Positions 27,785-36,121 of a stretch of DNA of 64,000 nucleotides are shown in pieces. The position numbers were made by a program, and so were the translations under genes. Under the pieces are notes generated by a model. The model saw only the letters and a list, made by a program, of their open reading frames with translations. It searched no databases and was not told the origin of the DNA. The stretch comes from 66-474 sp963771735 (lineage in GTDB: Bacteria > Pseudomonadota > Gammaproteobacteria > Xanthomonadales > Rhodanobacteraceae): contig CAVYUN010000004.1 of the NCBI GenBank assembly GCA_963771735.1, positions 186,001 through 250,000 on the forward strand, read 5' to 3'. The stretch's first letter is position 1. Every line of letters begins with the position of its first letter.

Positions 27785-29763
27785 GCTTCGCCTTCCGCCA
27801 GTTTGCTTGGAGCGTCGGGTTCGGGCTTGGCGCGGGCGGACTCGGCTTCCGGCTCGCGTTGCAGCCGGAAGCGCTTGTCCAGCACCACCGTGAATCCGCC
27901 CAGCATCATCAACACGCCGCCGCCCCAGATCCAGCGCACGAACGGCTTGTCGTACACGCGCAGCGACCATGCGCCATCGCCGAGCGGGTCGCCCAGCGAC
28001 ACGTACAGGTCGCGGAACACGCCGGCCTGGATCGCGGCTTCGGTCTGCACCTGTCCGCCGGTGTAGGTGCGCTTCTGCGGATGCAGGGTCGCGACCGTTT
28101 CGTCGCCGCGCGTGATCAGCATGGTGCCCTGTTGCGCGCGATAGTTCGGACCGGCCACTTCCGTCACGCCCTTGAAGTGGAAGCGGTAGGCGCCGATCGA
28201 GATGTTGCTGCCTGGTCTCATACCCACGTCCTGTTCGATGCTCATCGATCGCGTCAGGATCGCCCCGGCGATGAACACGCCGACGCCGAAGTGCGCCAGC
28301 ATCATGCCCAGCATCTCGAAGGGATAACGCTTGCCGTGTGGTGCCTCGCGCCAGCGTTTGATCGCGAACAGCGCCACGCCGGCCATCACCCAGGTCGCGG
28401 CGGTCACGCCCAAGAGTTGGTACCAGCCGCGCACGCCGAGCAGCAAGGCGACGATGCCGGCCGCGATCGCCAGCAAGACGATGCGCATCAGTGAGCGTTT
28501 CCAGATCCGGAGGTCGGCCTTGCCCCAGCGCGACAACGGCCCGAACGGCAGCGCCAGCACCAGCGGTGTCATCAACAGCATGAACAGCGGGCCGAAGTAG
28601 GGCGGCCCGACCGATATGCGTCCGATGTCGAGCGCTTCGCCGACCAGCGGATACAGCGTGCCCAGCATCACCATCGCGCAGGCAACCGTCAGCATCAGGT
28701 TGCCGATCACCATCAGGGTTTCGCGCGAGGCCAGCGCGAATGGCTTGCCGCCCGTGACCTTGGGTGCACGCAATGCGTAAAGCAGCAACGAACCGCCGAC
28801 CACCACCGCGAGATAAACGAGGATGAACACGCCGCGCGCCGGCGAGAACGCGAAGGCGTGCACGCTGGTCAGCAGGCCCGATCGGACAAGGAAGGTGCCG
28901 AGCAGCGAGAACGCGAACCCGAAGATCGACAACAGCAGCGTCCACGCACGCAGGCTGTCGCGCTTGTCGGTGATCGCCTGGGCGTGGATCAGCGCGGCGC
29001 CGATCAGCCATGGCATGAACGAGGCGTTCTCGACCGGATCCCAGAACCACCAGCCGCCCCAGCCTAGTTCGTAATAAGCCCACGCGCTGCCCGCCACGAT
29101 GCCGAGGGTCAGAAAACCCCAGGCGGCGTTGGTCCAGGGCCTGGCCCAGCGCACCCAGGTCGATTTCAGTTCACCGCCCAGCAACGCGGCGATCGCGAAC
29201 GCGAAGGCGACGCTGAAGCCGACGTAACCCATGTACAGCGTCGGCGGATGGAACGTGAGCCCCGGGTCCTGCAACACGGGATTGAGGTCGGCGCCATTTG
29301 CCGCGGCTGGCAACATGCGCCCGAACGGATTGGACGTCGAGATCATGTAAAGCAGGAATCCGAACGCCACGAACCCGAGCACGCCGATAACCCGCGAGAA
29401 GAAGGCTTCGGGCAACCTGTTTCCGAACGCGACGAGTGCCACCGTCCACAGGTTGAGGATCAACATCCACAACAGCAGCGAACCCTCGTGCGCCCCCCAG
29501 ACGGCCGACAACTTGTAGAACAGCGGCAGGCTCAGGTTCGAATTCTGGGCAACGTAGGCCACCGAGAAATCGTTGGTCGCGAAGGCCCACATGAGAATGC
29601 CGAAGGCCATCGCGACGAATACGAACTGTCCGATGGCAAGCGATGGGGCGGTCGCCATCAATGGCTTGCTGCCGCGCCAGGCACCGATGATCGGCAGCAG
29701 GCATTGCAGCCCGGACAGCAGCAGCGCGAGGATCAGCGCGACCTGGCCGAGTTCCGGGTTCAT
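27781..29763 (-). CDS. ccmF: Cytochrome c haem lyase subunit CcmF
   Basis: A 660-residue polytopic inner-membrane protein. The tryptophan-rich WWD domain is seen as ELGWGGWWFWDPVENASFMPW, flanked by many transmembrane helices and conserved His residues, with a periplasmic loop before the last helix. CcmF transfers haem from holo-CcmE to apocytochrome c. Its length is that of the family. ATG at 29763 overlaps the ccmE stop (ATGA). Confidence 0.96.
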   Translation of the reverse strand: MNPELGQVALILALLLSGLQCLLPIIGAWRGSKPLMATAPSLAIGQFVFVAMAFGILMWAFATNDFSVAYVAQNSNLSLPLFYKLSAVWGAHEGSLLLWMLILNLWTVALVAFGNRLPEAFFSRVIGVLGFVAFGFLLYMISTSNPFGRMLPAAANGADLNPVLQDPGLTFHPPTLYMGYVGFSVAFAFAIAALLGGELKSTWVRWARPWTNAAWGFLTLGIVAGSAWAYYELGWGGWWFWDPVENASFMPWLIGAALIHAQAITDKRDSLRAWTLLLSIFGFAFSLLGTFLVRSGLLTSVHAFAFSPARGVFILVYLAVVVGGSLLLYALRAPKVTGGKPFALASRETLMVIGNLMLTVACAMVMLGTLYPLVGEALDIGRISVGPPYFGPLFMLLMTPLVLALPFGPLSRWGKADLRIWKRSLMRIVLLAIAAGIVALLLGVRGWYQLLGVTAATWVMAGVALFAIKRWREAPHGKRYPFEMLGMMLAHFGVGVFIAGAILTRSMSIEQDVGMRPGSNISIGAYRFHFKGVTEVAGPNYRAQQGTMLITRGDETVATLHPQKRTYTGGQVQTEAAIQAGVFRDLYVSLGDPLGDGAWSLRVYDKPFVRWIWGGGVLMMLGGFTVVLDKRFRLQREPEAESARAKPEPDAPSKLAEGEA

Positions 29764-30227
29764 TGCGTGTTGCCGTGGCCGGCGTCTGCCGGGATGCGAT
29801 GTTCCGCCCTGGCCTTGGCGATCGCCTGCGCGACTTGCGGCGGCATGTAGGTGGAATCGTGCTTGGCCAGCACCTGGGTCGCGACGAACGTGCCGCCTAC
29901 CATCCGGCCGGTGGTGATTGTGCTCTGGCCCACGCGGAACAGGTCGGGCAGGATGCCGGTGTAGCGCACCGGAATGTTCTGGAAGCGGTCCGTGATCACG
30001 AAGTCGGTCGTGAGCGTGCCGGGTACGTGACGGATGCTGCCTTCCAGCACGATGCCGCCAAGCCGGAACGGATGCCCGGCCGGCGCCTTGCCGGCGTCGA
30101 CTTCGCTCGGCGAATACAGGTAGGTCATGTTCCGCTGTAGCGCGAACACCGACAGGCCGGCCGCGATCGCGACCGCGCCGAGGATCAGCAGCGTGATGAT
30201 CAGGCGTCGTTTGCGAACCGGGTTCAT
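29760..30227 (-). CDS. ccmE: Cytochrome c-type biogenesis haem chaperone CcmE
   Basis: A 155-residue OB-fold protein anchored by an N-terminal helix (LIITLLILGAVAIAAGLSVFA). The covalent haem-binding His and following Tyr lie in VLAKHDSTYMPP. It receives haem from CcmC and hands it to CcmF. The ATG at 30227 overlaps the ccmD stop (ATGA). Confidence 0.95.
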   Translation of the reverse strand: MNPVRKRRLIITLLILGAVAIAAGLSVFALQRNMTYLYSPSEVDAGKAPAGHPFRLGGIVLEGSIRHVPGTLTTDFVITDRFQNIPVRYTGILPDLFRVGQSTITTGRMVGGTFVATQVLAKHDSTYMPPQVAQAIAKARAEHRIPADAGHGNTQ

Positions 30228-30418
30228 GTCGATGCCTCCGCCCGTTCGACCTTGGCCTTGCGCGCGCGTTCGCGTGCGAGCCGTCCGCGCAGTTGGTGCG
30301 TCAGGCGGCGCCGGCGCAGCATCGGTGCGAACCAGTCCCACGCCAGCACGACGAAGAACACCACGTAGGCGGGCCAGACGTATTTTGCGTAACCGCCCAT
30401 TGCAAGCCAGTGCGTCAT
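30224..30418 (-). CDS. ccmD: Haem exporter protein CcmD
   Basis: A 64-residue protein with one membrane helix (YVWPAYVVFFVVLAWDWFAP) preceded by the family-typical MGGYAKYVWPAY segment and followed by a highly basic tail (RRRRLTHQLRGRLARERARK). CcmD helps release holo-CcmE from CcmABC. Its ATG at 30418 overlaps the ccmC stop (ATGA). In frame it continues upstream into ccmC, but only the short form matches CcmD. Confidence 0.9.
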   Translation of the reverse strand: MTHWLAMGGYAKYVWPAYVVFFVVLAWDWFAPMLRRRRLTHQLRGRLARERARKAKVERAEAST

Positions 30419-31176
30419 GGTGCCTGCCCCGATGCCACCTGCGCACGTACCCATTGCTTTCCGCCTTCCAGCGCGAGCAGGGCGGTGCGGGTGCGGCTGA
30501 GGATGCTGGCGAAGAAATACAGGTGCGTTGCCAGCGCCATCGTCAGCAGTGGCCAGAGCATCGAGGGCGCGATCGAGGACTTGCCGAACAGGTCCACGGT
30601 CGTGCCCTGGTGCAGCGTATTCCACCACACTACCGAGTAGTGCACGATCGGCAGGTTGACGATGCCGACCAGCGCCAGCAGCGAGGCCGCGCGGGCGCCG
30701 CGGCGGCGGTCCTCGAAGGCGTTGTACAAACCGATCACGCCGAGATAAAGGAAGAACAGCACCAGCTCGGAGGTCAGCCGCGCGTCCCACGTCCACCAGG
30801 TGCCCCACATCGGCTTGCCCCAAAGCGAACCGGTGATCAATGTGATCAGCGTGAACGCGGCGCCTACCGGTGCGCATTCCATCGCGATCACCTCGGCCAG
30901 TTTCACGCGCCACACCAGCGCGATCAGCCCCGCCAGCGCCATCGAGGCGTAGATGAACAGGCTCATCCACGCGCTCGGCACGTGGATGAAGATGATCCGG
31001 TAGGCGTCGCCCTGCTGGTAATCCGGCGGCGCCAGCACCAAGCCGCCATAGAGGCCGATCACGGCGCCGATCAGCGCCGCCGCCATCAGCCACGGGCGCA
31101 ATGCGCCGGCGAACCGGTAGAAGTTCGGCGGCGAGCCGAGCCAGTGCACCCAATGGGGTAGATAACTGCGTGACAT
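30415..31176 (-). CDS. ccmC: Haem exporter/handler protein CcmC
   Basis: A 253-residue polytopic membrane protein with the WWD-type motif WGTWWTWDARLTSEL and conserved periplasmic His (IFIHVPSAW; IVHYSVVWWNTLHQG). CcmC attaches haem to CcmE. The ATG at 31176 begins MSRSYLPHWVH, one base after the ccmB TGA; a TTG at 31188 adds four residues and is less likely. Confidence 0.95.
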   Translation of the reverse strand: MSRSYLPHWVHWLGSPPNFYRFAGALRPWLMAAALIGAVIGLYGGLVLAPPDYQQGDAYRIIFIHVPSAWMSLFIYASMALAGLIALVWRVKLAEVIAMECAPVGAAFTLITLITGSLWGKPMWGTWWTWDARLTSELVLFFLYLGVIGLYNAFEDRRRGARAASLLALVGIVNLPIVHYSVVWWNTLHQGTTVDLFGKSSIAPSMLWPLLTMALATHLYFFASILSRTRTALLALEGGKQWVRAQVASGQAP

Positions 31177-31177
31177 A

Positions 31178-31921
31178 TCAACTTTCAACCGCGATCCGCA
31201 GGGCCGCCGCGCATGCGAGCGGCGCCAGCACGATCGCCAACACCAAGGCGGCCGCCAGCCACGTCAACGGGGCGAGGTATGGCATGCCGGACTGCGCCGC
31301 GGCGACGGCGCCCGCGGCAAAAATCACCACCGGAACCGCCAGCGGCAACAGCATCAGGGCAAGCAGGATACCAGAGCGGCGTGCCCCGGCCGCCAGCGCC
31401 GAAAGCACTGCGCCCAGCAACACCAGCAACGGAGTGGCCAGCAGCAGCGCCAGAATCAATACGGGTAACACGTTTGCCGGCAAGCTCAACAAGGCGCCAA
31501 GCAACGGCATCACCACGATCAGGGGCAGCACGGTCGTGATCCAGTGCGCGACGACACGGGTCAGGGCCAGCAGCGCCAGGGGTTGCGGCGCCAGCAACCA
31601 CTGTTCGAGGGTGCCGTCTTCCAGATCGGCCCGGAACATCGATTCCAGCGCCGGCAACATCGCCAGCACCACGATCACCAACAACACGCCACCGGCGATG
31701 CGCCCGAGCAATTGCGGGTCGGGTCCAAGCGCGAACGGAAACAAGGCCGCCACGATCACCGCGTACAGGAGCGGCAGGAACAATTCGCCGCGCCGCCGCC
31801 AGGCCAGCACGAAATCGCGGACCAGCAGCGCGCGACAGGCGGCCGGCGTACCGGATGCGACGATTGGCGCAAGATTCGGTACCGCGATGGATTTGCCAGT
31901 CTGCGGTTCGACGGTGACCAT
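31178..31921 (-). CDS. ccmB: ABC transporter permease CcmB
   Basis: A roughly 248-residue membrane protein with six hydrophobic segments. The ALLVRDFVLAWRRRGELFLPLLYAV region at the start of the membrane domain and the LEDGTLEQWLL segment are typical CcmB features. It forms the CcmAB(C) complex that releases holo-CcmE using ATP. The start is uncertain: ATG at 31921 is chosen, with alternatives at 31939 and 31999. Its normal partner gene ccmA is about 1.6 kb upstream because ccp intervenes. Confidence 0.92.
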   Translation of the reverse strand: MVTVEPQTGKSIAVPNLAPIVASGTPAACRALLVRDFVLAWRRRGELFLPLLYAVIVAALFPFALGPDPQLLGRIAGGVLLVIVVLAMLPALESMFRADLEDGTLEQWLLAPQPLALLALTRVVAHWITTVLPLIVVMPLLGALLSLPANVLPVLILALLLATPLLVLLGAVLSALAAGARRSGILLALMLLPLAVPVVIFAAGAVAAAQSGMPYLAPLTWLAAALVLAIVLAPLACAAALRIAVES

Positions 31922-32151
31922 GGACCCGATACATTCCATTCCGGTTGGGCGGCGGGCGGCCCCCCGATCGCCGACGCGCGGGACGGTCTCGCCGAGCAAG
32001 GCCTGCGGGACAATTGTTGCGCATCATCGCATGCTGCGCGACTGCGCCGCGTGCACTTGCCCGCTCGCCGCGCGATGGCATCGCGGCGGCCTCGCCACGG
32101 CGCGCCGCATGCAGACCGCTTCGGCAACCCCGGGACCGGAGCGCGTCGGAC

Positions 32152-33195
32152 TCACTGCTGCGGGCGGGGCGTGCCGGCAGCGGTCGGCGGAAGATTCGGC
32201 AATACCACCGATGGCTGGCGCCCGGTGAGGGTCGTCAGGAACTCGGTGATTTTGGTCACCTCGTCATCCGTCAGCCGGGCCCCGAGTTGACTGCTGCCCA
32301 TGATGGCGACGGCCTGCCGCAGATCCCATGATTTCCCGGAATGGAAATACGGTGGCGTGAGGGTGACGTTTCGCAATGACGGGACACGAAACACGTATTC
32401 GTCGCTGGCGGTCTTGGTCACTGCGAAGCGGCCTTTGTCGCCAGGCGGGAGTATCTCCGCACCGGGGCGCTCGACGACGCCGAACGGCGCATACATGCCG
32501 CCGCCGACGTTGATGCCGTTGTGGCATGCGGCGCAACCCTTGTTGATGAACAATGCAAGGCCCGCCTTCTGGGTCGTATCGAGGGCGTTCTCGTCACCTT
32601 TGAGGTAGCGGTCGAAGCGCGCGCCGGGGGTGATCAATGTGGCTTCGAATACGGCGATGGCCTGACGCACGTTTTCGAACGTGATCGGATCCCGGACACC
32701 GGGGAGCGCCTTGGCGAAATACGCCGCGTAGCCCGGGATGCCCTTGAGTTGCTGGATCACATGCTGTTCGGTGGTGTCCATCTCGATTGGATTGACCAGG
32801 GGGCCGCCCGCCTGCTGTTCCAGATCCTTGGCGCGACCGTCCCAGAATTGGGCGACGTCAAACACGGCGTTATAGACAGTGGGCGCGTTGCGGGAACCGC
32901 GCTGCCAGCGGTGCCCCAGGGAGGTTTCCTGCAGGTCGACGCCGCCCATGCCGATCATGTGGCAGGAGTTGCAGCTGATCGAATGGCTGCGGGACAGCCG
33001 CGGATCGAAGTAGAGCATCTTGCCGAGCGCGACCTTGCCCGGCGTGGCGGGGTTGCCCGGCAACGCGGGCGGTGTATCCGGAAGCGGCTTGAACAGGCCC
33101 TGGGCCTGCTTCATCAAGGCCGACTGCGACCATGCGGGCGAACACGCCACGCATCCCGCCAATACCAGCATGATGGACGTTGCTCGACGAGACAT
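32152..33195 (-). CDS. Di-haem cytochrome c peroxidase (CcpA/MauG family)
   Basis: A 347-residue periplasmic protein with a signal-like N-terminus (VLAGCVACSPAWSQ) and two CXXCH haem sites, CNSCH (about residue 75) and CAACH (about residue 215), the spacing expected for bacterial di-haem peroxidases. It reduces hydrogen peroxide using electrons from small cytochromes. It lies between ccmA and ccmB on the same strand, about 230 bp upstream of ccmB and just over 300 bp downstream of ccmA. An FNR/ANR-like palindrome lies 175 nt upstream. It depends on the Ccm system surrounding it for maturation, which may explain the position. Confidence 0.92.
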   Translation of the reverse strand: MSRRATSIMLVLAGCVACSPAWSQSALMKQAQGLFKPLPDTPPALPGNPATPGKVALGKMLYFDPRLSRSHSISCNSCHMIGMGGVDLQETSLGHRWQRGSRNAPTVYNAVFDVAQFWDGRAKDLEQQAGGPLVNPIEMDTTEQHVIQQLKGIPGYAAYFAKALPGVRDPITFENVRQAIAVFEATLITPGARFDRYLKGDENALDTTQKAGLALFINKGCAACHNGINVGGGMYAPFGVVERPGAEILPPGDKGRFAVTKTASDEYVFRVPSLRNVTLTPPYFHSGKSWDLRQAVAIMGSSQLGARLTDDEVTKITEFLTTLTGRQPSVVLPNLPPTAAGTPRPQQ

Positions 33196-33369
33196 ACGAC
33201 AACCTCCCTTGTGATCCGATATCTTCGTTGCAGAGTCGGTCCGGCTTTCAACCTCGGCCGGGAAACATGCCGTCCGGCCACCGCACGACCCGTGCGAGCA
33301 CCGGAGTGGTGGTGATCGTTGCCCGGGCGACAGGCGACCACCAGCTTGCGCCGTCGCTGGCGGACGTTG

Positions 33370-33383
33370 TTGACATGGGTCAA
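33370..33383 (-). promoter_or_regulatory. FNR/ANR-like palindrome upstream of the cytochrome c peroxidase gene
   Basis: TTGAC-ATGG-GTCAA, a perfect 5-4-5 inverted repeat matching the FNR/ANR/CRP architecture (TTGAT-N4-ATCAA) with C/G at the inner position. It lies 175 bp before the peroxidase start in a gap of just over 300 bp (33196-33500) that otherwise shows no coding potential. Peroxidase genes of this family are under FNR/ANR in E. coli and Pseudomonas. Confidence 0.5.
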
Positions 33384-33500
33384 TCCATCCTTGAGTCCGC
33401 GAACGGCCGTGGTCGCCCGGATCAACGACCGGCGCTCCGGGGCCAGGGATCGGCCGGCTCCCCTAGGAAACGCAACGCGACCGTTCCGGGCACGGATCGC

Positions 33501-34139
33501 CTACGACTTCAAATGCACGTGTCGCGCGCCGGGGTCGGCGAAGCGCACCGCGCCGTGGCTGGTGAGCAGTGCCGCACCCCCGGCTTGGCAATGACCGGTG
33601 ATCAGCGCGTTGACCAATCCGATGCCGTGGCGATCCAGGTTGGCGTAGGGCTCGTCGAGCAGCCAGACGTCACCCGGCAACAGCAGCAGGCGCGCCAGGC
33701 CCACGCGTTTTTTCTGGCCGGCCGAGAGGGTGTTCAGCGGCTCGTCGAGCCACGCCGCGATGCCGACACGCTGCATCGCCGATGCCGCGGTCGCATCGCC
33801 GCGCGTGCCGTACAGGCCGGCGAGGAAAGTCAGGTTCTCGCGTGCGCTCAGCGCCGCGTGCATGCCGCTGCGATGGCCGAGCCACAACACCCGTCCGCTG
33901 CGGTTGTCGTGCGTGGCGGGTTTGTCGTCGAAACGGATCTCGCCGGAACTCGCCCGCAACATGCCCGCGAGTACCCGCAGCAGGGTGGTCTTGCCGGATC
34001 CGTTGTCGCCTTCGACGAGCAGTGTCTCGCCGCGATCCAGGCTGAAATCAAGCGGACCGAACACAGGCTCGTCGTTGCGCGAGAACGCAAGCCGGTGCGC
34101 CGAAAGCAGTGGCGCGGAGAGGGTGGATGATTCGGTCAT
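33501..34139 (-). CDS. ccmA: Haem exporter ATP-binding protein CcmA
   Basis: A 212-residue ABC ATPase with Walker A GDNGSGKTT, signature LSAGQKKR and Walker B VWLLDEP, plus the switch His in TSHGAV. It energises release of holo-CcmE with CcmB. ATG at 34139 (MTESSTLSAPLL) is chosen; a start at 34151 is possible. It is followed by the peroxidase gene rather than ccmB, but both are on the same strand. Confidence 0.92.
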   Translation of the reverse strand: MTESSTLSAPLLSAHRLAFSRNDEPVFGPLDFSLDRGETLLVEGDNGSGKTTLLRVLAGMLRASSGEIRFDDKPATHDNRSGRVLWLGHRSGMHAALSARENLTFLAGLYGTRGDATAASAMQRVGIAAWLDEPLNTLSAGQKKRVGLARLLLLPGDVWLLDEPYANLDRHGIGLVNALITGHCQAGGAALLTSHGAVRFADPGARHVHLKS

Positions 34140-34329
34140 GGCGTGCAACAAGCATTTTCCCAGCGTCTCGTGGGGCTGTCCATGTCAACGGATGTTTGCC
34201 GCAGCGGGGAAGCCAGGCTGTGCAGCCCTCGGCCGCGGAGCCCCGTCCAGGCGCAGAACTCGCAAGCTGGCTCTCGCCGCGACGTTGATGACGCTCTGGA
34301 GATGCCGACCTCGACGATCGCAGTGGGCC

Positions 34330-34746
34330 TCAGATCAGTGCGTGCAATTCTGCCAGCCCGGTGCCCACGCCGCGTACCACGCCGAGCTGGCCGAAGCGGC
34401 GCGCCATCGCATCCAGTTGCGCGTGGCTCATGCCGGGAACGAACAGACTGGGTTCCCGCCAGTTGCTGGGGCCGACGCCGATGCCGCCGAAATAGCGCTG
34501 CCGGTCGGCCTTGAGTTCGTCGCGCAAACGCCGCTGGCGTGCCTTGTTCGCCGCCAACGGAAGCCGCACCCCGGCCGGGTTCCAGGCAGTGATGAACCCC
34601 CATGGATCATCCGCTCGGTGCAAAAGGGCCAGCAATGGCGCCGGCAACAGCCGGCCGCACCAGATGCTCACGTAGCCGCCACGGGGCAGGCGCACGCGGT
34701 AATCGGTTTCCTCCCACGTGCGCCGGATCGATTCTGGCAGGGACAT
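34330..34746 (-). CDS. DUF3293-family protein
   Basis: A 138-residue protein resembling DUF3293: an N-terminal W-E-E-T-x-Y-R-V segment, a FITAWNP block and a C-terminal glycine-rich PSNWREPSLFVPGMS block. The function is unknown. It starts 4 nt after the kynurenine 3-monooxygenase stop and is probably the last gene of the kynurenine operon, though a link to tryptophan catabolism is not evident. The 190 bp between it and ccmA show no features. Confidence 0.75.
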   Translation of the reverse strand: MSLPESIRRTWEETDYRVRLPRGGYVSIWCGRLLPAPLLALLHRADDPWGFITAWNPAGVRLPLAANKARQRRLRDELKADRQRYFGGIGVGPSNWREPSLFVPGMSHAQLDAMARRFGQLGVVRGVGTGLAELHALI

Positions 34747-34750
34747 GCGT

Positions 34751-36121
34751 TCAGGCGGCTTCTGGCAAGGGCGGAAGTTCGGTGCGTGCGCGCACCGCAG
34801 CGGCCTCGAGGTCGACACCCTCCAGGCTCTCGTGACCGGCAAGGATCGACTCCATCAATGCGGTTTGCTGGCGATCGCGCGCGACGCAGGTTGCGTAGGG
34901 TATCGAGGTGAAGCTGACCATCCGGTAACGCGACATGAAATGTTCCGGTACCCGTGCGGTCAGTGCCACCGCGAGGTCCCGTTTCAACAGGTAGTGCGGA
35001 TCGGCCACGCCGTCGCGCATCTCGACGTAATTGGCCAGCGACATCGCCGCGATCGCGTCGGCGTTCGGCTTGCGCCGGTTCTCGAATTCGGCGAAGGCCG
35101 CAGCGGGATCGCCGGCCTGTTCCTGCAGCAATGCGGCCAGCTCCACGGCATCCTCGAAGCCCGCGTTCATGCCCTGGCCGTGGAAAGGGACAACCGCATG
35201 CGCGGCATCGCCCAGCAGCAGCGCGCGGCCATCGACGTGCCATCGGTCGAGATACAGCGTTGCGAGCTGGCCGACCGGATGCGCGTTCCAGTCGTCGTCG
35301 AAGGACGGCATCAGGGCCAGTGCATCGTGGAACTGTTGTTGGAAGAACACGCGCGCGGCCGCGACGTCCGGCAGCGTGGTGAAACTCGGCGGTGCGCCCT
35401 CGTTCGGCAGGAACAAGGTGACCGTGAAGTTGCCTTCGGTATTGGGCAGCGCGATGCACATGTAGTGCCCACGCGGCCAGATGTGCAGGGCGTGGGGTTC
35501 GATCGCGAAGCCACCGCCGGGCGGCGACGGAATCTCGAGTTCCTTGTAGCCGTGTCCGAGCGATTCGATGCGCTCGCCGAGATCGGAAGTTCTCATCATC
35601 GCCTTGCGCAGTGAGGAGCCCGCGCCATCGCAGCCCAGCAGCAAACCCGCCGGATGGGTGCGCGTCGAGCCATCGTGCCCCGCAAGCGTGATCGAGCCGG
35701 CCGCGAAATCGACGTCGGCAAGCGCGGTGTCGAAATGCATTCTCACGCCGGCGCGCTCGGCTGCATCCAGCAGCATGATGTTGAGGCCGCCTCGCGATAC
35801 CGAGCGGATCACTTCGGAATCGTCGAGGCCGTAGCGTTGCAGGTTGGCCGGTTCGCCCAGCGGATGCACCATCCGCCCGCGCATCATCACCGCCCGCGCC
35901 ATCACTGCATCCGCCAGGCCTGCCTGTTCCAGCGCCCGGAGTCCGCGCTGCGCCAGAGCAAGATTGATCGAGCGGCCGCCAAGGAACCCTTGCGTGCGCG
36001 GATCGGCTCGGCGTTCGAATACTTCGACGTCGAATCCGCGTTGCGCCAGCAGCGTTGCCAGCAGCGAGCCGACCAGCCCGGCGCCGATCAGGGTGATGGA
36101 TCGATTCCCGGTTCCGCTCAT
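34751..36121 (-). CDS. kmo: Kynurenine 3-monooxygenase
   Basis: A 456-residue FAD-dependent hydroxylase converting kynurenine to 3-hydroxykynurenine with NADPH and oxygen. The N-terminal Rossmann motif is GAGLVGSLLA, the middle motif is LGCDGAGS, and the FAD-ribityl motif is GDAAHAVVPFHGQGMNAGFED, as in KMO. C-terminal hydrophobicity is low compared with the membrane-bound eukaryotic enzyme. The ATG at 36121 overlaps the kynU stop (ATGA), so the two are coupled. Confidence 0.94.
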   Translation of the reverse strand: MSGTGNRSITLIGAGLVGSLLATLLAQRGFDVEVFERRADPRTQGFLGGRSINLALAQRGLRALEQAGLADAVMARAVMMRGRMVHPLGEPANLQRYGLDDSEVIRSVSRGGLNIMLLDAAERAGVRMHFDTALADVDFAAGSITLAGHDGSTRTHPAGLLLGCDGAGSSLRKAMMRTSDLGERIESLGHGYKELEIPSPPGGGFAIEPHALHIWPRGHYMCIALPNTEGNFTVTLFLPNEGAPPSFTTLPDVAAARVFFQQQFHDALALMPSFDDDWNAHPVGQLATLYLDRWHVDGRALLLGDAAHAVVPFHGQGMNAGFEDAVELAALLQEQAGDPAAAFAEFENRRKPNADAIAAMSLANYVEMRDGVADPHYLLKRDLAVALTARVPEHFMSRYRMVSFTSIPYATCVARDRQQTALMESILAGHESLEGVDLEAAAVRARTELPPLPEAA

